This document shows positions 1-8,459 of a stretch of DNA of 17,942 nt, piece after piece (the stretch's first letter is position 1; each line of letters begins with the position of its first letter). Where the stretch lies: NCBI GenBank assembly GCA_001598975.1, contig BBXU01002420.1, positions 1 through 17,942 on the forward strand, given 5' to 3'. A program made the position numbers and the translations under genes. The DNA is from Parachlorella kessleri. Lineage: Eukaryota > Chlorophyta > Trebouxiophyceae > Chlorellales > Chlorellaceae. The notes under the pieces were generated by a model. That model did no database searches, was not told where the DNA came from, and worked only from the letters and a program-made list of their open reading frames with translations.

Positions 1-1013
1 AGCGAGGGGGGGTGGTTGGGAGAGTGTGGGGGCCCGGGCGGGCCGGGCGTGGTGGGGGGGGGCTTCCCGCCGGGTGCCTCCTCCCTGGACGGAGTTGGTC
101 GGGCAGCGGAAGGCCGCGGCCGGAGGAGCAGCCGTGCCGCCTGTTGCGGAGGTATGCAACCCAGGGCGGGTCCGGACTGGAGAGAGGGGGGTGGAGTGCA
201 GAACTGCTACTGCGTAGTGCCGCTGGCTGTGGCAGACTTTCAGCTGCATGGAAAAACAAGAAGTGCCGGGTGGCGCTGATTTTCCAGCCGGCTCCCGCCA
301 GGTGCCCGGCAGGAGGGCTGCGTTCGGTTGCCTGGAACTGCTGGGGGAAGTGATGGGGGTGTTGAGTCTGTCCTCGTGTGAGATGTGCAAGGAAAAGACA
401 CACCTTTCTAATTTTGCCTGTCTTTTTACGCAGCTGGCACCCGCCACAGTGCTGTCTGACCCCTTCCTGTCACGTGCATTTCCATCTTAAAAGACATAAC
501 AGATTGTGTGAACCCCTGACTCTGTGCGTGCAGGCACCCCTGAGCCTCTTTGATCAAGTGTTCGGCGGCGGCCTCACCAGCGCGCCAGCCCCGCTGCTGG
601 CAGCTGCCGTGCCTGCCGCACCCCTGGCTGCTCCCGTGGATGCCCCGCCTCCCAGCTACATGGTCCCCACAGCCGCCGCCGGCACGGCAGATCCAGCAGC
701 AGAAGGCGGGGGGGCACGCACGGTCGGCGGGGCGGGGGGGCCACCTTCCATGCTGGACCTCCTAGCGCCTGCGCCTGCAGCGGGCGGAGCAGGGCCAGCA
801 CCCACGGTATTGGGTGCCGCAACAGAAGGGGAAGCGCTGATGGCGCCAGCGCCTATTGTGCCACCTGGTGAGGCGCCAGCGGGCGTAGCAGGGGCGCCGC
901 CGGCAGCGGCAGCGCAGCCAGCGGGCGCAGCAGGGGGTGGGGGTGGTGGCCTGAGGGCCAAGATGATGGCAAGGCGGCTAGCCAAGCAACAAGCAAGCCA
1001 GGCAGGGCAGTAG
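1..1013 (+). CDS. 3' part of a gene with a Pro/Ala/Gly-rich tail, product not identified
   Basis: Partial gene; the body lies left of the window. The last exon is 534-1013. It follows a good acceptor (tgcgtgcag) and encodes 159 residues before TAG at 1011-1013. It starts APLSLFDQVFGGG and is then low-complexity Ala/Pro/Gly, with PSMLDLLAPAPA in the middle and a basic end (RAKMMARRLAKQQ). An earlier exon probably ends at 151 (gcggag then gtatgc). That frame is open to the left edge, ends in AAVPPVAE, and joins in phase 0. LFDQVF and LDLL resemble the short clathrin- or adaptor-binding motifs found in disordered tails of endocytic adaptors (ENTH/ANTH, TOM1-like). That link is inference from motifs only, because no folded domain is visible. 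A TGTAA at 1204-1208 could be the polyadenylation signal. The last exon is fairly secure, the upstream exon weak, the function unknown. Confidence 0.5.
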
Positions 1014-1557
1014 CAGGGTCCTTCTTGGGTTTGACCTGTGTTGGGATTGTGTCGCCGCTGTGCAAGCAAGAAGCTCAGCGCAGTCATGGGTGGCTTGCCA
1101 AGGCGGCTTTGCCTGCGTTGGGGCGTGACAGCCATGCTTTGCTGGCTTGCTGTCTGTATGTTACAGGCAGCCTACATTGACATCACCCTGCAAATGCCCG
1201 CTGTGTAAGCTATGCTGTTGGCAAAAGCCTACGTTGGGTTTGGCAGGTGCCGCCCACCTGGCAGATCATGTACCTGTTCTGGGGCGCAATGTTGATCTGC
1301 ACAAACACATCACCATGCCCAGCGCTACGCAACACTAGGCAAGCAGCAGTTCATCAAATGCCGGGTGGCGTTGCGCTGAAGGGTAGACTGCAGCCCTGAG
1401 CTTCCAGGCCGTCACATTCTTACACCGAGTAGATCCACCGGGAAGGCAGCCACAGAGCGTCCTTCCCCGTTGCCTTCCCAGCCCCAGCAAGTCTGCCGCA
1501 CATCTTCACTTGCTGTGCCTTTACAGCTCTGTAGCAGCTTCGCTGCCAGGCCTATCG
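1014..1557. other. convergent intergenic region (two 3' UTRs)
   Basis: This is the space between two genes that converge on each other. I see no convincing exon on either strand. TGTAA, the usual green-algal polyadenylation signal, occurs on the + strand at 1204-1208 (about 190 nt after the first gene's stop) and on the - strand at 1525-1521 (about 33 nt after the stop of the RPA34-like gene). Both could be used, but either could be chance. Confidence 0.4.
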
Positions 1558-3559
1558 CTACAGCTTGCTGTCCTTGTCTTTCTTCTTTCTCTTCTTCTCC
1601 TTTTTGGAGCTCCCCTCGCCATCGGCCTTTGAATCTGCTGCTGCTGCTGCTGCTGCCCCTGCTGCGCCGCTGGGCTCCACCTGCAAGCAGACAAGGTTTG
1701 ATATCGTCCAATCCACCACAACTTCGTGCATGGCGGTTAGTTGAATAAGAATGGACACAGCGGGGTGTCGGGGCTAGTATGGCTGCCCTAGTAGCTGCTG
1801 CAAGGGACCAACATTACAGGAATAGTGGCTGACTGCCCAAGCATTGCTGTGACCTCTGGCGCAGACACCTTCGTAACCCTCGACATGACGGCGTTCAATG
1901 CAGGTTGGTCAGCAATCTCCCTCCCCCAAAAACCTAGCATTCTCTGCTGGCCTTGCACCCCTCACCCACAACTGGCACAAATACCATACTAGGGAGTTCC
2001 ACAAAGCAGCACACACGATCCCTCAAGCCAGCTACCAGCGTAGCACCCAAGGTGCGGCACTCTCTCCCACTTTGCAACCCCTCTGCTCACCTCTGCTGCC
2101 TTCTTTTTCTTCTTCCTCTTCTTCTCCTTCCCCTCCCGCTCCCGCTCTTCCTCGGCGCCTGCGCCCTCCCCGCCAGCGCCTGCGCCTGCCCCTGGGGTCG
2201 TGCCAGCGGCTGGCTGCTGCTGGGTCTCCAGCCCCCCGCCGTAGCTGGTGAGGTCGCTCTTCCTAGGCAAGGCCTCTGCCGCTGAGGGGGGCACCGCCTG
2301 CCGCGGCTCGCTGATGACGGGGGCCACGGCCGCCGGCTCCAGCTCGCGACCCTTGGCCTTCTTCTTGGCGACTGCTGCCTGGATGGCTTGCGGCAGGCCT
2401 TCTGCGGCAGCACGGGCAGCGGACTTTTGGTGTCAGCACAACTGGCAGCTGCACATCTGTGAAAGGGTAGAACAGGGTGAAGGAAACCAGCGGGCATCAA
2501 ATAAGTGTGCCCCAAGGCCCCCCAAACCTGGCTGGCAACCAGGCCAGGTGCGGGGAGTGCCGAGTTTAGCTGCAAGGGCCCTGTCACGCAGGCCACGCCT
2601 ACCTAGGCCTCCTGACGGCTGCGTGGTGGGTTGCAGCTGCTGCTGGTGATCCTCCGCCACGCCAAAACAGATCTGCGGCGCTTTCGTGGTCCGCAGCACC
2701 GTCAGCCGCCGCGCCACCCGCTGCATCTTGCCGCTGCTGGTGCGGCCGCTGCCGGGCACTATGTACAGTGGGAGGGAGTTGGCCTCCCGGTCGGCAGCCA
2801 GCTCGTATGCCACGCCTGCAGCGTGAGGAGCCGGTGTCAGTAACAGGCAGGAGCCACTGCGGTTTGGTGCAACAGGCAGGAGCAGCCTGGAGGCTTGAGA
2901 CCATGGTGGGGTACATCCCCTACACATGCTCAGAGTTGTGAGATATACTGCCTACGCTGCTGGGCATGCCACATGGCTCTCATTTCGTCCACACTACTGC
3001 AAATGTCTGAAGGAGGACAACTCACCATCAACTGAGCAGTGTGCCTTCAGCCCCCCTGCCCCCGCTGACCGGTCCACTGCCCAGGTGACGGGCTTGCTAG
3101 TGTCGAACTGCAACAAAGCGGTGTGGCATTTATACCAATCTCAGGCACCCAGGCAAGACATTCGCTGCGAGGCACTGTCACAACTACGCATGTACCTCAC
3201 AAACTTGGCAGCCTTGACGTATCTACAGGTCTGACACAGGAGGTCCAAGTCGCTAACCTGTAGTGGGAGTTGTATAAGCCACAGCTCCTTGTCTTCCCCC
3301 AACGCCTCTGGAGAGCAGTCCAGCTTTGGTAGTATCGATACCTCTTTCAGAGTGCCATCGGGCCGGAACCTGCAAGAGCGCAGGGAGCATGTAACACATG
3401 GGGTGGTGCATGCACTAGATTGGCATCTGACGTGATAACCCAAGGAGTCGCCTTGCACAGTTACTTTGTTAACACATACCCTCTGTAGAGGTTGTCACTT
3501 GGCTGTGCTGCTTCCTCGTCATTTGCAAAGGACACTTGTTTGCTTTTGGACTTCGCCAT
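1558..3559 (-). CDS. RPA34: RNA polymerase I subunit RPA34-like (PAF49/POLR1G family)
   Basis: Model: complement of exons 3559-3480, 3369-3258, 3107-3026, 2815-2603, 2401-2091 and 1680-1558, giving 306 aa; all phases match. The family (RPA34.5, partner of RPA49) is a Pol I-specific, TFIIF-like subunit of the nucleolar rRNA polymerase. Seen: a short acidic N-terminus, then NLYRGFRPDGTL (residues 23-34), matching the family's aromatic/Pro opening. KELWLIQLP follows at 54-62, the most recognisable family motif. The compact beta-rich part runs to about residue 145. The tail contains AAVAKKKAKGRELEP, an EEEREREGKEKKRKKKKK stretch, a poly-Ala run, and ends KKEKKRKKKDKDSKL. Lysine-rich tails are typical of this subunit. 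The start ATG at 3559 is the only one fitting exon 1. The gene is divergent from the cyclotransferase-like gene 172 bp away. Identification rests on motif recognition without a search. Confidence 0.72.
1636..1657 (-). repeat. GCT/CTG trinucleotide run encoding poly-Ala
   Basis: The + strand reads as a run of GCT units. On the coding (-) strand this gives most of the Ala tract (AAAAAAA) in the last exon of the RPA34-like gene. It is a likely length-polymorphic site, in frame, so length changes of whole units would be tolerated. Confidence 0.6.
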
Positions 3560-3731
3560 GATCAGGGGCTAAGGCACGTAATCGCTACTGATACTATACT
3601 GCAACCCAGCTAGCCTGGGTTGCCAAGCTCTGCATCTGTACATCTGTGTATGGGAGGATGTACTGCAAGGGCGCATAAGGCGCGCATGTAAGAAAAACAA
3701 AGGCTGCCGTAATCCTTCTTCCCCAGTTTCC
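3560..3731. promoter_or_regulatory. 172-bp divergent intergenic promoter region
   Basis: This segment separates the start codons of the RPA34-like gene (- strand, ATG at 3559) and the cyclotransferase-like gene (+ strand, ATG at 3732). Both promoters and both 5' UTRs must lie here or overlap the genes. I see no clear TATA box. If the second gene actually starts at the in-frame ATG at 3810, the gap is 250 bp. Confidence 0.5.
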
Positions 3732-6104
3732 ATGCACGCCATAAAGCTTCTGCGGTCGGTTGGGGCAAGACGTTGTCCTGTGACCACCCGAACGCGGTTC
3801 TCGAACGTCATGGCCGCTACAAACGGGGCCAGCAAGTCCGTCCTCACAAAGGAAACTCCTGAAGATGGTGTGAAGATCGCAAAAGAACTGGCTGAGGAGG
3901 TTAGGGAGGAGACAGGGTGAGCTTCCTGCTGCCTCAGTCCCAGCGTCCCTGGTGGGGTTTACTCGCCTGTGCGTCCACACTGGAGCTCAGTTTAGTCCTC
4001 CTGAGTTTCAGTCAGCATCTACACGGCCAGCTTGGAGTCGGGCTCCGATCACAGCAACTATAGGGCTAGTGTCTGCAAAGCAAGCAAGTCTTACAAGGTG
4101 CACAGCATCTCTGTCAACCGCGCTTGCTTGCCTCATACAGAGTGCAGCTGGACCCTGATGCCTGGCAGCAGCCAACAGGGGCGGATGACGCAGGCGGACC
4201 AGCAAACCTTTGGTATTTTGCCTTCGGGTCAGTGGACAGAACTCCTTCCATGAACAACCTTGAAACAGTGGAGCGCATGCCTGATCTAGCGGACCCTCTT
4301 GCTTGGCTTGGTTGAGACACACAACTGACAGGCCGGTGCCAGAGCAGCTGCACCCTTGCAGCGCTGCGAGGTGTGTGCAGTCGCTGCATATGGTGTGTAA
4401 TCATGTGGCGCAGGTCCAACATGAACAAGTCTGTGTTTGAGGGGCGGCGCATGATCAAGCCGGCAGAGTCAGCCCCAGCCGTGCTGCCAGGATATCGGCT
4501 GTGCTTCAGCTGCCCAGGTGACTGCTCTTTCCGCCAAGCGCTGCATGCTCCATCTTGGCAGCCATGAAGCAGCACGGCAAGGGTTGCGCGCGCCCTTGTT
4601 CGGCTTTTATAAACTCCTAGGCAGCAAGCTGTTTCAAGGCTTCTTCAACCCCTGAGCACGCACGCCGTGTAGGAGGCGCGGCAGCAGTGGCAGGTGCTTG
4701 CAGGGCAGATCTCAAGGCGTCTCCAGCTATAAAACGCAGGCTGGGTGTGAGGCTGGGTGTGGGATGTCAGACATGCTGGCTCCATTGGCGGTCCTGCCGC
4801 AGGACTGCCGTACCGGGAGCCGGCCTTTGCCAGCGTAGAGCCCATCCCTGCCAATGATGGTGAGTGTGCCAGGGGGCCCCACAGACCAAGCAGCAGCAGG
4901 ACGAGTGCGTCAGGTGCACGGGGGATTTCTTGGCAGTGTGCAGTGATTGTGGACGGATCTGTTGCAGCAGGTGCCATAGGAGGCGCCTGCAGCTGCCTAG
5001 TCAGTTTTTGGAGGTGGCAGGCAGCCTGTTGGTGTGGTTGTTTGCAAGGGCCTTGTTAAGTGCACGTGCAAGCAGTTTTTGCCACTCACAGTGCACCAAT
5101 TCTCCTCTACGGAACCTCCCGTGAAGACCAGGTACGAGTGGATGAGGGGTACCGCAGTAATCAACCCTGCAATGGTTTTGCAAACTGTTCTGAGGAGGGC
5201 AAGCTCAACTGTGCAGACGACGGCCACAACGGTGCTCAGCAGGAGGCGCCAGAAGTGCATGGGGTTGTCCACCGGATTACGCCGCGGCAGTGGCAGCACA
5301 TCCAGGAGACCGAAGGTGCCGCTGGGCACTCTGAGTTTGGCTATGGGGCGGTTTCGGTGCCTGTCAGGACGTACGATGGGCGCACCGTGCAGGCGTTTAC
5401 CCTCATTACCCAGCCCAAGTCCGTGGCCTTTTTGAAGGTGGGTGGTGCCCTGGTGCCGGCGTGTCGCTTGTACCCTGGTGGCATGGCTGGTGTGTACCAA
5501 TTGGTTCTTAGCCTCAGCGGGGGAGGTCCTTGACCTTAGGAATGTGCGTAACTGCGGTGCGCCGTTTGCATGCCCGTGCATGTAGGCATCCCACATGTCT
5601 CAACCGTGGAGTCGGGCACGGCCATTTGAGGCTGTGCTGCTGCATGGTGCGCTGCAGGGCCGGCGGGCGCTCCCTAGCCAGCGCTACCTGTCGTTGGTGC
5701 AAGCCGGCGCTAAGGAGAGCTCCCTAGACCCTGCCTACCAGGAGTACCTAGCCAGCTTGCCAGCCTACCAGCCAGGCCGGTCACTGGGCAGCAGGCTGGG
5801 GAAGCTGCTCATGGCCGCCATGTTTTTCCTGCTGGTGGCGCCGGCGTTCGCTTTCACCCGGCTGTGGGCCAAGTTCACTGGGCTGGAGGAGAAGGGTGCT
5901 GCCAGGACTGGCAGCAACGGCAAGAAAGGAGACAGCAGCAGTGAGAGCAAGCATGGACCAGGGGGCCTGCGGGCAAGGCTGATGGCGCGGTACCTCCATG
6001 CCGTGTTTTCGCTGGCCTGGGCTGTGCATCATTGGGTGGAGCCATTGCTTGGGTGCGGGTGCACAAACGGCCAGGCTGCTGCCAAGGGTGGCAAGCAAAG
6101 CTGA
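3732..6104 (+). CDS. gamma-glutamylcyclotransferase-like protein with C-terminal membrane tail
   Basis: Model: exons 3732-3916, 4141-4227, 4414-4517, 4803-4859, 5253-5437 and 5658-6104; 354 aa, all phases match. The GGCT/AIG2 fold releases 5-oxoproline from gamma-glutamyl amino acids or glutathione; the exact substrate here is unknown. Seen: WYFAFGSNMNKSVFEGR (about 86-102), the family's substrate-binding [YF]GSN loop. Next come SAPAVLPGYRLCF, REPAFASVEP, and VHGVVHRITPRQWQHIQETEG (146-166), where Glu165 is the likely catalytic acid. LPSQRYLSLVQAGAKE (211-226) is the family's C-terminal helix. After this comes a hydrophobic segment, MAAMFFLLVAPAFAFTRLW (about 258-276), a Ser/Lys-rich linker, and an ending with VFSLAWAVHHWVEPLL. 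Residues 1-26 are basic and could be an organelle presequence; ATG at 3810 (MAATNGASK) is an alternative start. The acceptor at 5253 is chosen by phase; an acceptor two bases later (5255) also keeps phase and omits one residue. Confidence 0.8.
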
Positions 6105-6704
6105 ATGGGCCTGTGCTGTGCTGGCTTTTTGTGCTGCTAATATTATTTGTTTGTGCCAGGTTGCCCTGTGATTGATTGCACTGCTGACTTTTCGGTCCCA
6201 TACTTGGCAGCGACAAGTTAGCGGCTTTTTGTTGTACTATTCTGTACGACTGCTCCCCTTGGTGTAGGTCGCTGCCGGTCTTATTATTATGATGACATTG
6301 TATTTGGTGAATTATGTACTCGCAACCAAACTTGCGTTCTTCCTTGTGGCATAGGCGTGACAGGGGCTCAAGCCAAGTACTAAAGTACTTAGCACGTGCT
6401 TACCACCTGAGGCGTGGGGCGATTTTCGTGTTGGAACCTTGTGTGTATGTTGTTTGTGGATTTAAGTGATGCAGTGTGCACTCTCCCGGCTCAGCTGATT
6501 AGTGATGCCACAGCAGGGGCAGCAACACTTCGCGCTCGCGCGCCTTGCAGCCTCGAAAGAACCGGAGCACACGGCCTGGGGCTCACGCCTGTCCCTGCTT
6601 CTGCTAGCGTGAGGTTTGGTCGTTCGCTGATATTCATAGCAATACTACACGTTCTAGGGATCCCAGCCGCGACACGGTCGGCTGCCCAGCAGCTCGGAGC
6701 AAGA
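6105..6704. other. intergenic region with promoter of the secreted-protein gene
   Basis: The first part is the 3' UTR of the cyclotransferase-like gene, T-rich with no clear TGTAA. The second part should carry the promoter and 5' UTR of the gene starting at 6705. No TATA box is obvious. Two adjacent palindromes at 6375-6400 are the only striking sequence. I see no exon here. Confidence 0.4.
6375..6400. promoter_or_regulatory. paired palindromes including a CACGTG (G-box) core
   Basis: Two palindromes abut. The first is AAGTACTAAAGTACTT (6375-6390), with 7-bp arms around AA. The second is AGCACGTGCT (6391-6400), a perfect 10-bp palindrome with a CACGTG core. CACGTG is the classic binding site of plant bZIP and bHLH factors. 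The site lies 305 bp upstream of the start codon at 6705. Binding is inference. Confidence 0.35.
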
Positions 6705-8077
6705 ATGGCTTCTCAACGGACGTTGGCCATCCTGCTGATCCTGGCCGTTTGTGGCATCTCAGCTCGTGGGCAGACAATAGAGCCCCGCTCGGGCCCAGCC
6801 CTGAACAGCTTACTGTCAAGTGAGATGGACCATGGGTGGAGGCCTCACCCTGTTGAGCCCTGCTGGTAGCTGGTCAGGAGAAGAGTGGTGGCGACCTGCA
6901 TATCACACAGTGGTACCCGTATGCCCTGCAGACCTGGTTGGGCAGGCGGGTCATGCGGCAACAGAGCTGGGGAACACTATCAAGCCCATTGTCACAAGCA
7001 TGGCCGACCTGAAGGAGCAGCTGTCTAACCAGTATGTGTCACTATCGCAGCAGGTTGATCAGGTACGTCGCAAAGTCCAGCTGCGGCAGGAGGCTTGAGA
7101 ATGGACTGCATGAAACATATCCTTATGGGACATCCATGGGGTCTTTACGGGTGTTGGTTGCAGGTGCTCAACATTTATGAGGCTGAGTACTGCGTGCCTG
7201 CCAAGTTCGCCCCTAGCAGGGTCAAGCCTGCACAGTTTTTGGGCCAGGGCTTCTCCCTGACCTTCTCCACTGGCTCCTGCTACTTCAACTCCACCGCCTA
7301 TCACAGTGAGTTTCAAGGGCAGGTGAAGTGCATCTGGCTTGTGGGTGGGCTCGAGCTGCTCCATTCCAGGCTTGGACGACTGCTGCCTCGGCACTCACAC
7401 TTCTGCTACTGAAGCGCGCCAAGAACATACTTTTGTGTTTGTCATCTTGCAGCTGAGGGCCTCAAAGTGCTCAACTGCACTGAACCTGGCATTCAGTATG
7501 TCCAGACGCCCGCAAACTTCACCAGCAAGCACCACTCCGCCCCTGTCTATACCTCCAAATACTGCCAAATCAGCAAGAGCTTTGGGGAGCCCGTGGAGAA
7601 AGTCCTTCATGTTGTGAGTTGCCTATGATAGCCTGTGAAGAGTTACCTAGCGGAGCCCATGCCATGAACTTTGCCGTCAGGCGCAGTCGCTGTGCGAACA
7701 GTTTGCTGGGAACCCCCTGAGGCCTTGGTCCGGGGGAGCTACTCTCGCCACCCCAACCCCGTTCTGTGAATTGCAGTTCGATGGTGTGTCACAAACTGAG
7801 ATGCAGGCGCTCACTGAAAAGGTGAGTGAGCCTACCACGAGGCTTCCATGCGTATTGGTAGGGCTCTCTGCGCTGATTCCGGGCCTGCTACTACCTCATG
7901 AGTTTGGTCTTCATTTTGCAGATCACTGCCGAGGTGCAAGACCTGCTGGGCAGCCTCAATCATGGTGTGACGAGCAGCATCCAGGGCCTTGTCTCTACCC
8001 TGGGAGGTCTCGAGGTGGCAGCCAACAAGAGCACAGTAGCAGCAGCCAGCAGTGCTGTGACAAATGTGAAAGTTTGA
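6705..8077 (+). CDS. secreted protein of unknown function
   Basis: Model: exons 6705-6819, 6932-7062, 7164-7305, 7453-7613, 7681-7821 and 7922-8077; 281 aa, all phases match. I do not recognise a family. Seen: an N-terminal signal peptide (MASQRTLAILLILAVCGISA), probable cleavage near residues 20-22. An amphipathic helical region follows (GHAATELGNTIKPIVTSMAD, then KEQLSNQYVSLSQQVDQ, about 44-82), possibly coiled coil. The central part has six cysteines (92, 121, 138, 167, 188, 212), enough for three disulfides, and three N-glycosylation sequons (N124, N137, N151). The C-terminal part (ITAEVQDLLGSLNHGVTSSI onward) is again helical, with a fourth sequon at N265. The plan is helix, Cys-rich core, helix. 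No membrane anchor or GPI tail is visible, so it is probably extracellular or in the wall. The stop at 8075-8077 lies in the first copy of a 36-bp tandem duplication. The start is the only ATG next to the signal peptide. Confidence 0.72.
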
Positions 8078-8113
8078 GCAGCCAGCAGTGCTGTGACAAA
8101 TGTGAAAGTTTGA
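8042..8113 (+). repeat. 36-bp exact tandem duplication across the stop codon
   Basis: Two identical 36-bp units lie head to tail, 8042-8077 and 8078-8113. Each encodes AASSAVTNVKV followed by TGA in the same frame, because 36 is 12 codons. Only the first unit is translated; the second is a silent copy in the 3' UTR. Perfect identity suggests a very recent event. Confidence 0.9.
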
Positions 8114-8459
8114 GGGAGCGTAGCATCGTTTTGGGGGCGGTTAGAGGCTGTGCAGCATGCAGATGAGGCAGGCAAATGGCCTGAAAGGACCGCTCCTGCA
8201 TAGCAACAGTTCTGGATAACGTCAGTTGGGGTGGAGGCCAAGCTGGGAGTGATATAAATACTTGGGCAGGACTAGCGCCCTCTCAGCTCAGCAGGCATCT
8301 CATCAAAGGTTAAGAAGCTCGTTTCCTAGCATTTCTCTTCGCTGCAATCGATATTAGAGGTCCGACGGATCGCTTCCTTAATTAACAGTGGGTGGCGTTA
8401 CCAGGGCCCTCCCAAGCGGTGATGTTGTGAGACCAACACCGTAAGGCCACAAGCTCCGG
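8114..8459 (+). promoter_or_regulatory. promoter and 5' UTR of the rhomboid gene
   Basis: A good TATA box, TATAAATA, lies at 8253-8260, 176 bp after the upstream gene's stop. Transcription would be expected to start about 25-35 bp further on. The first ATG after that, 8422-8424, opens a two-codon upstream ORF (ATG TTG TGA, 8422-8430). The next ATG is 8460, chosen as the rhomboid start. The stretch holds no other exon that I can support. Confidence 0.5.

Noticed and set aside
656..1135. 159-codon - strand frame
   Set aside because: It is the mirror of the GC-rich Ala/Pro/Gly tail exon on the + strand; such exons commonly leave all frames open.
2087..2596. 169-codon - strand frame overlapping the RPA34-like gene
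   Set aside because: It is a different frame, Arg/Pro-rich, and does not join neighbouring exons; the chosen frame continues the family tail with matching phases.
4603..4734. TATA-like sequences (TTTATAAA near 4604, TATAAAA at 4728-4734) as promoters
   Set aside because: Both fall inside an intron of a well supported gene, with no new ORF downstream other than the gene's own exons.
5060..5533. 157-codon + frame in the cyclotransferase-like gene
   Set aside because: It shares the real exon 5253-5437 in the correct frame, but its ends run into the flanking introns. The family alignment supports only the exon part.
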